Assembly: GCA_022452285.1 (NCBI GenBank)
Contig: JAKUNG010000009.1
Coordinates: 1 to 64,000, forward strand
Length of the DNA stretch: 64,000 bases
Source: Terriglobia bacterium
Lineage (GTDB): Bacteria > Acidobacteriota > Terriglobia > Versatilivoradales > Versatilivoraceae
Reading direction: 5' to 3'
Shown here: positions 54,726 to 64,000 of the stretch, piece after piece
Numbering within the stretch: the stretch's first letter is position 1
How the letters are laid out: the number at the start of each line of letters is the position of its first letter
Translations under genes and position numbers: made by a program
The notes under the pieces: generated by a model
Told to the model about the DNA's origin: nothing
The model's input: the letters and a program-made list of their open reading frames with translations, nothing else
Database searches by the model: none

Positions 54726-55460
54726 CTACAATAAGAAGTCATGGACAATTTCACCAAACCCTTCAGTATAATCCTGTTCTACATAATATGAATCGTAGTA
54801 TTCCAACGGTGAAAAACCTGACAGATCATAGACTGGTGAAGGATCAAACTGAACAACTCCGTCTCCAGACCGGCATACATGAATTCGCACATCTGAAGTT
54901 GATTTAGCTCCATCAATAAGTTGCAGTACATCTACACCTTTTCCATCTGCCTTTGGGATTGCCTTAAGCCGCCACGAAGGTACAAGCTGAGGAAGTTCTT
55001 CTATCCTAGCTGTTCGATGCAAGGTAGAACGGATTGACAGTATTGAAACTCCCGCTATCTGCGTATCCGTAAAAGCTACTCTCTCATCCATTCCGACCTT
55101 GAAATCAGCAAAAACTTTAGGTGTTCCGTAAATTTCACGACCAGCAGGGATGCTGGAACGAGAGTTTAGAAAGGCTACTGGAGTAAAAAATCCCACTTGA
55201 TCCTTATAAATACATTTAACAGTTAGTACACTTTCATCGAATGCCCCATAGTTAGATGCCCACGGTATAGAGATACCTATAGCTACACAAAAACCATCAT
55301 CTGATGGTTCGAAACAAGAAGGAAGTATCCGATCAACAGCTGACCGATCTGATCGAAAACAAACAAATTGAAATCGAGCGTTACGATATCGAACTGGTGG
55401 TGATGGGTAATAGGGTGAGAATGCCGGCATACTGCTAATTTGATCAATTGGGATTGTCAT
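54726..55460 (-). CDS. Acetoacetate decarboxylase-family protein
   Basis: ADC-superfamily Schiff-base enzyme. The lysine is K115 in GREIYGTPKVFAD, with R29 and E76 at positions whose numbering agrees with R29, E76 and K115 of the Clostridium enzyme as I remember it; the following residue, K116 there, is V116 here. This suggests an ADC-like decarboxylase or a related aldolase/dehydratase. 244 residues, normal size. An 8-bp inverted repeat lies in its upstream region. Confidence 0.88.
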   Translation of the reverse strand: MTIPIDQISSMPAFSPYYPSPPVRYRNARFQFVCFRSDRSAVDRILPSCFEPSDDGFCVAIGISIPWASNYGAFDESVLTVKCIYKDQVGFFTPVAFLNSRSSIPAGREIYGTPKVFADFKVGMDERVAFTDTQIAGVSILSIRSTLHRTARIEELPQLVPSWRLKAIPKADGKGVDVLQLIDGAKSTSDVRIHVCRSGDGVVQFDPSPVYDLSGFSPLEYYDSYYVEQDYTEGFGEIVHDFLL

Positions 55461-57168
<1,708 letters not shown>

Positions 57169-57224
57169 CGATATTGGACCAGTATTCTTATTCTTCGCAA
57201 CAATTAGATCGAAGGGTTTTTGAA

Positions 57225-58376
57225 TCAACTATCTATTCTGATAGCTCCACAATTTTGAAGCTCTTTTAGTTCTGCAACACTAAACCCCCAATCACTTAAC
57301 GCTTCTTTTGTATGTTCTCCTGGTTTAGCTGGTGGTCCCTGAATGCTACTTGGAGTATTTTGAAAGCGCGGTGTAGGTGCTGGCTGCACTATCCCGGAAA
57401 CTTTTTTAAAAGTCTCTCGTTTCTTATGATGTGGATGGTTTGGAACTTCCTTCATGCTAAGTACAGGTGCAAAACAAACCTCTGTCCCTTCTAGGAGTTC
57501 ACACCATTCACCCCGAGTTTTTGTTTGAAAGATAGCCCTTAATTGTTCTGCAAGAATCGCCCAACCCCTTCGATCATTTTGGCTTGGTAAACCCTGTTTA
57601 TCTTTTCCTAATAATCTAAGTAATTCCTTATAAAATTTAGGTTCAATAGAACCAATTGCTATGTACTTTCCATCTAACGTTTCATAAACATTATAATAGG
57701 GTGCGCCACCATCGAGAATATTCTCCCCTCTTTCATCTGTCCACTGGCCAGCTGCATACAATCCAAAAGCGTCTGTCATTAAAGAAGAAGCTCCATCAAT
57801 CATTGCTGAATCAATCACCTGCCCCACCCCCATCCTCTTAACTCCTAATAATCCTGATACAATCCCTAATGCAAGGTACACTCCTCCTCCACCAAAGTCA
57901 CCCACAAGATTAAGTGGAAGAACGGGAGGACCATTTAAGCAACCAATCGAATGGAGAACTCCCGTTAGAGCAATATAATTGATGTCATGTCCAGCAGACT
58001 TGGCTAATGGTCCATCTTGTCCCCAACCAGTCATTCGTCCATAAATCAGACGCGAATTCCGTTCCAAACAAACATCGGGTCCTAGTCCTAGACGTTCCAT
58101 AACACCTGGCCGAAATCCCTCTATTAATGCATCGCTTTGACCAATCAATTTCAAGACTGCCTCGGTAGACTTTGGGTGTTTGAGATCAATTGCGATGGAT
58201 CGGCGACCACGAGTTAACAAATCATATTTAAAGTCTGTCTGAATACCTAGATTAGGGTCTTCGATACGATCAATCCTAAGTATTTCAGCCCCCATATCTG
58301 ACAACAACATTGCAGCCATTGGTGCAGGTCCTATACCAGCGAACTCTACCATTTTGTAACCCGATAAAATCCCCAT
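57225..58376 (-). CDS. Alpha-methylacyl-CoA racemase (CaiB/BaiF family)
   Basis: Family III CoA transferase fold. The catalytic residues of the racemase branch can be placed: H130 in AGHDINYIALTG, D160 in LVGDFGGGG and E245 in IGSIEPKFY, each four residues after H126, D156 and E241 of the Mycobacterium enzyme as I remember them. That triad favours racemase over CoA transferase. 383 residues. Used in breakdown of methyl-branched fatty acids and sterol or phytol side chains; the PhyH-like gene nearby could be in the same theme but is not in the same operon. Confidence 0.9.
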   Translation of the reverse strand: MGILSGYKMVEFAGIGPAPMAAMLLSDMGAEILRIDRIEDPNLGIQTDFKYDLLTRGRRSIAIDLKHPKSTEAVLKLIGQSDALIEGFRPGVMERLGLGPDVCLERNSRLIYGRMTGWGQDGPLAKSAGHDINYIALTGVLHSIGCLNGPPVLPLNLVGDFGGGGVYLALGIVSGLLGVKRMGVGQVIDSAMIDGASSLMTDAFGLYAAGQWTDERGENILDGGAPYYNVYETLDGKYIAIGSIEPKFYKELLRLLGKDKQGLPSQNDRRGWAILAEQLRAIFQTKTRGEWCELLEGTEVCFAPVLSMKEVPNHPHHKKRETFKKVSGIVQPAPTPRFQNTPSSIQGPPAKPGEHTKEALSDWGFSVAELKELQNCGAIRIDS

Positions 58377-58497
58377 TATTACTCCTTTCTATTTTGCTTA
58401 TTTTTGGTGAATGAATCACAAAAGATTCGATTTATTGGAAAAGTTGCACACGGACTGCTCCTGCAGAAAAGAATAGAAAATCAATGTGTTTTTGATT

Positions 58498-60723
58498 TTA
58501 TTTTAAGGGACGCCACCGGATTGCCTGAATTCCAGCTGGATAATCTTTACCTTTTCTCACCCCTACAATGGTTAGAATCATCCCAGGTTTGCCATCGGCT
58601 AGTTCAGGTGGAAGGACACAACTGGCCGAATAACCTGGCTTATTCAGATTGTCGTTAATATACCGCAGAGCCTTAAGCGTTTTCCCATCCGTCACGTCAT
58701 AACTGCGCTTACTGCTTTCTTCAAAGGTAAATACTCCTCCGTCGGCATCTCTTATAACACTCAGTACCTCCTCCCAGTTAGAGGCTCCAACTGTATTAAG
58801 ATAATATAATTTTTCATCCCAGGTCATCCCCCCATCTCGACTGACTTTAGCTCTTTCTCCACCATGATAAGAAGGCAAGCGATGAACATAAAATAGTACG
58901 ATTCGACCATCTGGAAGTTCTACTGCTGAACCATGCATTTCATCGAGTAAGTGAGTAACAGCACGAGGATATTCCCAAGTAATTCCTCCATCATCAGAAT
59001 CTACCATAAGAAGATTTTTTTCATAGGAACGTAGTCTATTGCGGTGATGGTCATAGTAACTGGTAGCTCGCTGCCATAAAAGCCAAGGAAATTCATTTCT
59101 ATAAAATTTCCTCCACTCACCTAAACTACGTGATGGGTTATGTCGAGCAACTAGAATCAGTCTTCCTGAGTTAAGCTGGATTAGTGCTGGCTCCCCTCCT
59201 GGACAGGCTGGATAACCTTCTGACCAAGTACTACCTCCATCTTGTGACCGATACAAATAAACGGTATGTGGAACTCCTGGACGAGGATGACCAATAGGCC
59301 ACACCAATGTTTTGTCTTTTAATTGAGTTATTGGGCCTGGTTGAGGAGATTCAACCTGAATTTGCCCTTTCTTTGTCCAATCCACTCCCCTGTTTTGGGA
59401 ACTATAGAGGGTTAAATGCCCATTGCTGAAGGTAGAACTTAAAAATGTCTCATCAGAAAGGACTGACATCAAAGTTTTTTTTGACTTCATCATATTCCAG
59501 TTACGTCCTCCATCCTTTGTAACTGCAACTGCATCTCCTTTTAAAGCTGCATAAATGACGCCGCTCTTGGTCACAGTTAAATTCGGTGGGGGGTCAGCAA
59601 AAAAGTTGTCACTATCGGTCCAAGGAATCCAGATCCTCTGGGCAGGCAAATCCTTTAAGTTTCCCTTTTCGGAGTATTTTATGCCTTGTAGATCTCTGTC
59701 CATCACAGGGTGGACTACAAACATATAGTCCTCTAGGGTGATCTGGTTTCCCTCCCCCATGTCAATTCTGGCTATAAATTCACCCACACGATTAAAGTCA
59801 TAGATTAATTCTTGCTCCTGATGACCCGGTCTTGGGTCAAGTTGAATTTTCTTTTTTAAAACACTTACTCCCTTCATCGTTTTGATTTTTAAGTGCGCAG
59901 CTTTATAGCGGTTTTGGTCATGACTATTATAGGTAGCTAAAAATAGTTTTAATGGTTGTGTAACAAGGTGGACCATTGGAGGCTTCTGTCGTCCTGCCAG
60001 AACAGATTCTATTGGATACCGGGTTTGGAACTTAGAAACAGTTGGTCCTTCTTCAATCTGAACAGCATCTACCCAAACTTTACCTAAACTCTTACCTGTG
60101 ATCATCAGGTCAACAACACCCTGAGAAACAAGATGTTCTGTTACAAAACTAAACTGGTAGCGCTTCCACTGATTTGATAAAGGCATTGCTAAACTTCGAG
60201 CATCAGGCCCTTCAAAAGATAGATAGGTTAATGATTTGTCTGCCGTTATTTGACTCCAGTCTAATGGCCGAGTCCAAAAACACAACATCAGTGAAGCAGG
60301 ATTACTATCTGCTTTTACATAGGCTGAAAGAGTATATACTTGACCTCCTTTAACTGGAATTACGGGTGATGTCAAATGACCTTGAGCGATGCCTTCTTTT
60401 TCATCTAGTGTAACCTGGGCAACATAACTTCCTTCAACGGCTTCAGCTAACAGCCGTCTAGGAGGCCATTCTTTGGGTTGCTGATCTGTTGCTGCTAAAT
60501 TGATTGTAAGAGGATTTAAAATGTCAGCCCAGTTAGTTGGCTGTCTAGGTTCTTCTCCAAACGGTAGCTCAAAACTGGCATTAGGCAAGAGATTTAGAGG
60601 AGATGATAGTTTGTTAGACCTTAATAAAGTTCCTGTCTCTCTATTCAAAAAATTTGGAGATACTAATCTGCCTAAAAGGCCAGCGACAACTAAAAACAAT
60701 AAAAACCAACTTCCTTTATTCAT
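58498..60723 (-). CDS. Large secreted sialidase-like protein with N-terminal binding domain
   Basis: 741 residues: a hydrophobic signal or anchor (about 6-20), then a beta domain starting NLLPNASFELPFGEEPRQPT that resembles carbohydrate-binding jelly-roll modules (to about 225), a middle strand domain, then a sialidase-like propeller (about 375-741) with Asp boxes VTKDGGRNWNMM, SSQNRGVDWTKK, RSQDGGSTWSEG, DSDDGGITWEYP and VSRDGGMTWDEK. The region DEMHGSAVELPDGRIVLFYVH is typical of sialidase-fold proteins. Likely acts on external glycans. Longer relative of the gene at 45.9 kb. Confidence 0.85.
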   Translation of the reverse strand: MNKGSWFLLFLVVAGLLGRLVSPNFLNRETGTLLRSNKLSSPLNLLPNASFELPFGEEPRQPTNWADILNPLTINLAATDQQPKEWPPRRLLAEAVEGSYVAQVTLDEKEGIAQGHLTSPVIPVKGGQVYTLSAYVKADSNPASLMLCFWTRPLDWSQITADKSLTYLSFEGPDARSLAMPLSNQWKRYQFSFVTEHLVSQGVVDLMITGKSLGKVWVDAVQIEEGPTVSKFQTRYPIESVLAGRQKPPMVHLVTQPLKLFLATYNSHDQNRYKAAHLKIKTMKGVSVLKKKIQLDPRPGHQEQELIYDFNRVGEFIARIDMGEGNQITLEDYMFVVHPVMDRDLQGIKYSEKGNLKDLPAQRIWIPWTDSDNFFADPPPNLTVTKSGVIYAALKGDAVAVTKDGGRNWNMMKSKKTLMSVLSDETFLSSTFSNGHLTLYSSQNRGVDWTKKGQIQVESPQPGPITQLKDKTLVWPIGHPRPGVPHTVYLYRSQDGGSTWSEGYPACPGGEPALIQLNSGRLILVARHNPSRSLGEWRKFYRNEFPWLLWQRATSYYDHHRNRLRSYEKNLLMVDSDDGGITWEYPRAVTHLLDEMHGSAVELPDGRIVLFYVHRLPSYHGGERAKVSRDGGMTWDEKLYYLNTVGASNWEEVLSVIRDADGGVFTFEESSKRSYDVTDGKTLKALRYINDNLNKPGYSASCVLPPELADGKPGMILTIVGVRKGKDYPAGIQAIRWRPLK

Positions 60724-60868
60724 ATGGAAACCCCTTTGTCATAATAACTCCTTTAGCGACATCACTTCTCGTGAGATGTATCTACATTAATTTTATGACA
60801 AACCAATATTTTGAATCTAAATCAGAATCACATACGGTTAAGAATCTATATTCTTTTTTTCTGGTTTT

Positions 60869-62056
60869 TTAAGACAATTCTTTGAGAGACCGAATAGCCC
60901 ATGCAACATGAAGGGCAGACCCAATAGAAAAAGCCTCTTCATCTACTTTAAAACGGGGATGATGGACACCATATTCTGCACCAACTTTTTGATTACCCAC
61001 CCCGAGCGCTAAAAAACAACCCGGAACTTTCTGAAGATAATAAGCAAAGTCTTCACCTCCCATAATAGGAGGAGAATCTGTAACTTGTTCAGATCCTAAC
61101 AAGTCGCGTCCTATTTCTTGGGCAAGATTCCAGCAATGTGCATCATTGATGGTAGGAGGGCAATCATCTCCAGGGAAATTAACTTCAGTTTGACCACGAT
61201 TTGCCATAACAACATGTTCAGTGATTTCCCTTACCCTCATTTGGAGCAGCTGTAAATCTTCAAGGGTTAAAGCACGAAGAGTTCCCTTAATTTCTATTTC
61301 TGGAGGTATCACATTAAATGCTTCACCAGCTTTAATAGCTGTGATGCTCACAACACCAGGTGTAAGGGGGTCAAATTCTCGAGAGATAATTGTCTGAAGC
61401 TCAATAATTACTTTTGCAGCCATCACTATAGGATCAATTGTCTGGTGCGGCATTGCAGCATGTCCTCCCTTGCCATGAAGTTTGATTTGCAATTTACTAG
61501 TAGCTGCCAAAAAGGTGCCTGACCTTCCTGTAATTGAACCAGTAGGTGACGAAGGCCAAACGTGAATGCCAAAAATTCTCTGTACAACTGGCTGATCCAG
61601 CGCACCTTCCTGGCACATCAGCTCCCCACCTGCACCTCCTTCTTCAGCAGGTTGAAACAATAACTTCACCATACCGGGCAATTGATCCTCGTACTTTTTA
61701 AGAAGCCTAGCAGCCCCAAGAAGCATAGCTGTATGACAATCGTGACCACATGCATGCATTTTCCCCTCTGCCTCACTCTTAAACGAAACATCTGCTTCTT
61801 CAGTAATAGGTAAGGCATCCATATCTGCCCGTAACGCAACACAAGGAGAATCATGTTTCCCAATCTGAGCAAGAACTCCTGTCTTTGCAATAGGTGATCG
61901 ATAGGAAATTTTAAGTTGATCAAGAGTTTCACAAACCAATTTATTAGTTTGTACCTCCTCATACATTAATTCTGGCCATCGATGAATGCGCTGACGCAAT
62001 CCAGCAATCCAATCTTGAATCTCATAAGCTTCTTTTAAAATTGCCTTTTGGTTCAT
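60869..62056 (-). CDS. M20-family amidohydrolase (hippurate hydrolase type)
   Basis: Metal-dependent N-acyl amino acid amidohydrolase. The metal site HACGHDCHTAMLLGAA, the acid pair in LLFQPAEEGGAGG and the terminal GGEDFAYYLQKVPG are intact, as is the early ALRADMDALPI. The frame is open to 62095, but the ATG at 62056 has AAGGAG nine bases upstream and is preferred, giving 395 residues. No signal peptide; cytoplasmic. Possible substrates are N-acyl amino acids or IAA-type conjugates. Confidence 0.93.
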   Translation of the reverse strand: MNQKAILKEAYEIQDWIAGLRQRIHRWPELMYEEVQTNKLVCETLDQLKISYRSPIAKTGVLAQIGKHDSPCVALRADMDALPITEEADVSFKSEAEGKMHACGHDCHTAMLLGAARLLKKYEDQLPGMVKLLFQPAEEGGAGGELMCQEGALDQPVVQRIFGIHVWPSSPTGSITGRSGTFLAATSKLQIKLHGKGGHAAMPHQTIDPIVMAAKVIIELQTIISREFDPLTPGVVSITAIKAGEAFNVIPPEIEIKGTLRALTLEDLQLLQMRVREITEHVVMANRGQTEVNFPGDDCPPTINDAHCWNLAQEIGRDLLGSEQVTDSPPIMGGEDFAYYLQKVPGCFLALGVGNQKVGAEYGVHHPRFKVDEEAFSIGSALHVAWAIRSLKELS

Positions 62057-62122
62057 TAGTTCCATCTCCTTAAAATGTACCTGACTAGTGGCCACTTAAC
62101 TAGATCAGATAAGTTCTACTTG

Positions 62123-63154
62123 TCAGGATAGTTTCCACAATTTTGCTGCATTTAATCCTAGAATCTTTTCTACATCCTCCTGAGTAACAAATTTCATTTT
62201 TTCACGAATCAACGATAGTTCTTGACTAAGCATGGGTCGGTTATACGCTGACCTAGCAGAACCTGGATAACCAGTGCCCCATAAAAGGCGATCGGGACCA
62301 AACTGCTCATAAACCGTTTTTACCCAGTGATGGAACTTATAAAAAGGATATGGTGCCTTTGAAACTGAAGTAAGCTCAGACACCTTAACCCAAACATTAG
62401 GATAGTTTGAAAAAGCTAAAAGCTTTTTTAGTTCAGGCATAGGATCTGCAACCGACAAATCAATTTGGGAAAGATGATCAATACAGATCTTGACATCAGG
62501 ATGTCGACGGACCATTTCCTCTAGCTTAGGCAGTTGCTGAGTCGAAATATAAAAATTAAAAACAGTATCGAGCTTTTCTGCTGTTTTCCATAGTTTGTCG
62601 GTATAGGTGTCATTAAGCCAAGCATCTCCACCGTTATTACCATTGACATAATAAATTGGACTAAAACGCATTCCTGAAAGACCGTGTTCCTTTACCCAAT
62701 ACTCTAGTTTTTTAGCAACCTGAGGGTCAGTAGGGTCAATTAAACCATGCCCTCGAAAATGATCTGGGTAAGACCTTATGCTATCAACGACATAACTATT
62801 ATCCCAGCCATGGGAAATAACCTGGATTAGAATAGAGTGAGTCACTCCATTTTGATCCATATCGGCAAGAAGCATCTCAGTGGTTGCTTCGCTTGGAATA
62901 TCATCATAAGAAAATTTTGGCTTGTAAGGATGTAAAACTGGATATCGTTTCTGATCATTTGCCCAAACATGCATATGGGTATCAACAACAAATTTCTGAT
63001 CTTCTTTTAACAGCTTCTCTTTCTTTGCAATACAAGAAAAAAATGGTAACGCCACACCAGCTGAACCTAGTATTCCTGTAGACTTAACCATTGATTTGCC
63101 AAATTGACGTCGGCTAATGCGAGAATCTGATAATATTTTTTTAGACATACTCAC
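62123..63154 (-). CDS. Tat-exported amidohydrolase-2 family protein
   Basis: Twin-arginine signal at residues 13-40 (SRRQFGKSMVKSTG), with a cysteine at 41 after FFS, so it may also be lipid-anchored. The metal site begins VVDTHMHVW (H60, H62), then RGHGLIDPTDP, ICIDHLSQ and LLWGTGYPG follow as in the TIM-barrel amidohydrolase-2 family (lactonases, decarboxylases such as ACMSD). 343 residues. It lies 67 bp upstream of the M20 gene on the same strand, so both hydrolases may be co-transcribed. Confidence 0.9.
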   Translation of the reverse strand: MSMSKKILSDSRISRRQFGKSMVKSTGILGSAGVALPFFSCIAKKEKLLKEDQKFVVDTHMHVWANDQKRYPVLHPYKPKFSYDDIPSEATTEMLLADMDQNGVTHSILIQVISHGWDNSYVVDSIRSYPDHFRGHGLIDPTDPQVAKKLEYWVKEHGLSGMRFSPIYYVNGNNGGDAWLNDTYTDKLWKTAEKLDTVFNFYISTQQLPKLEEMVRRHPDVKICIDHLSQIDLSVADPMPELKKLLAFSNYPNVWVKVSELTSVSKAPYPFYKFHHWVKTVYEQFGPDRLLWGTGYPGSARSAYNRPMLSQELSLIREKMKFVTQEDVEKILGLNAAKLWKLS

Positions 63155-63337
63155 TCACCTCTCTTGATTTAACTTTAGCAGCTTATTGAGAGGTAATCTT
63201 GAATAAAGAATATTTCCCACCATTATATTTTGACCAATTGTGGTTACAATCCTCAGGTAATGATAAAGAACAAATTAGCGCCCTATACAGTAGGCTAATA
63301 AAGTACCAATTGCCTTATTTTGCTACCTATATATACT

Positions 63338-63712
63338 TCATCGTAACCGTCTCCAAGTGTTCCAAAGCAGGAATATCCAACCACCTATTAAGCATATTCC
63401 TCCAAAAGGAGTTATACCAACCCAAAACCCAACCCCTGTAAGACAATAAACATAGAGACTACCAGAGAAAAGAACAATACCTATTAACCACATCCAGCCG
63501 GACCATTGGATGTCTTCCTCCATCCAGCGATCAATAGCTAATCCTAAAACAATAAGACCAAAAGCATGATACATCTGGTAGCGGACACCAACCTCAAAAA
63601 CATTGAGCATCTCTACAGACATTTTATGTTTTAGAATATGTGCACCAAAAGCCCCAGCAGAAACTCCAAGGGCTGCCAACAAACACCCCATTCCAAACCA
63701 AAATTTTGCCAT
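63338..63712 (-). CDS. DUF423 membrane protein
   Basis: Small membrane protein (124 residues, four hydrophobic segments) of the DUF423/YgdD family. GVSAGAFGAHILKHKMS and VGVRYQMYHAFGLIVLGLA are the family signatures. Function unknown. A single ATG start with a weak GGAG-like site (AAAGGAGAACTGG) 5-13 bases upstream. It lies on the same strand as the amidohydrolase genes, 183 bp upstream of them. Confidence 0.9.
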   Translation of the reverse strand: MAKFWFGMGCLLAALGVSAGAFGAHILKHKMSVEMLNVFEVGVRYQMYHAFGLIVLGLAIDRWMEEDIQWSGWMWLIGIVLFSGSLYVYCLTGVGFWVGITPFGGICLIGGWIFLLWNTWRRLR

Positions 63713-64000
63713 TTCCAGTTCTCCTTTGTAGAACTTTTTCTAAACAATGTTTTTAATAAGGTTCTATGTTTAGTCTACATTAAACGTTAATTGATAACCT
63801 CCTAAAGCTACATGAGCAGATAAATAATAATCCTATGAAACCAGTCTGGCATTGTATCAGGAAGATGTCTGAGAGGCACACACTTACATAAATCCTTATA
63901 CTTAAAGACTTTAAAAGGACTTACCTTCCCTTGCAGTTTACTAGGAGAAGGAGGGAGAGGTGTGATTGTACTGTTTCTACAGCCATCTGTCTTCATCGCT
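63713..64000. other. Right-edge region, no assigned gene
   Basis: A reverse-strand frame is open from beyond the window edge to a stop at 63808 (CKCVPLRHLPDTMPDWFHR near its end). It could be the C-terminus of a gene that begins outside, but I recognise no family and composition does not help. Nothing else is seen. Confidence 0.3.

Noticed and set aside
63199-63441. Forward ORF of 80 codons
   Set aside because: Overlaps the clear DUF423 gene on the other strand and shows no recognisable motif.

Overview
This window looks like chromosomal DNA of an AT-rich, Gram-negative (two-membrane), free-living bacterium, most likely a marine or sponge-associated relative of the Acidobacteriota. The envelope evidence is a complete Tol-Pal operon, a TonB protein, lipoprotein processing genes (lgt, lspA) and predicted lipoproteins. 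The lineage hint comes from three VWFA-domain proteins of the type repeatedly seen in Acidobacteriota, a TonB protein with N-terminal W[FY]-type repeats, a Pal carrying an extra Ig-like domain, and bacillithiol genes (bshA, bshB1). The placement is an inference; no rRNA is present to confirm it. No transposase, integrase, phage gene or CRISPR array was seen.

Layout. 1-351: 5' part of a secreted lipoprotein resembling five-bladed propeller glycosidases, running off the left edge. 0.5-2.5 kb: recA and a 3-hydroxyacyl-CoA dehydrogenase. 2.6-6.6 kb: envelope cluster of VWFA protein, LolA-like secreted protein, CPBP protease and TonB. 7-12.4 kb: ileS-lspA-lgt-rluD, all forward. 12.4-14.6 kb: two more VWFA paralogues. 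14.6-25.9 kb, reverse: housekeeping run queE, era, corC-like, ybeY, phoH, ligA, NYN-domain gene, bshA-bshB1, tsaE, nnrD. 26.3 kb: tRNA-Gly(GCC). 26.6-35.4 kb, reverse: a hemD-hemE fusion, a secreted alpha/alpha-toroid protein, parB-parA, a bifunctional nuclease, miaB, recN. 35.7-42.8 kb, forward: tolQ-tolR-tolA-tolB-pal-cpoB, ssb and a predicted pseudokinase. 42.8-45.8 kb: transketolase and exonuclease III.

45.9-63.7 kb is accessory and catabolic in character: two sialidase-like BNR proteins, a flavin split-barrel protein, a Sel1-repeat protein, two Fe(II)/2-oxoglutarate dioxygenases (TauD-like and PhyH-like), an SDR that has lost its catalytic residues, a Tat-exported TIM-barrel glycosidase-like protein, a Gfo/Idh/MocA oxidoreductase, an acetoacetate decarboxylase-family protein, enolase (a housekeeping gene inside the region), an alpha-methylacyl-CoA racemase, an M20 amidohydrolase, a Tat-exported amidohydrolase and a DUF423 protein. 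These read as separate small units for uptake and breakdown of glycans, amides and organic acids rather than as one pathway.

The most unusual items are: the pseudokinase behind the Tol-Pal/ssb genes (both catalytic aspartates replaced by asparagine), the SDR lacking its Asn, Tyr and Lys catalytic residues, the HemD-HemE fusion, the exact 37-residue triple repeat in TonB, the promoter of the first VWFA gene that sits almost on its annotated ATG, and several palindromes in divergent or leader regions. Promoters where visible follow TTGACN-17-TATAAT, and several genes (lgt, tolQ, tolA, cpoB, pseudokinase) start with TTG or GTG.
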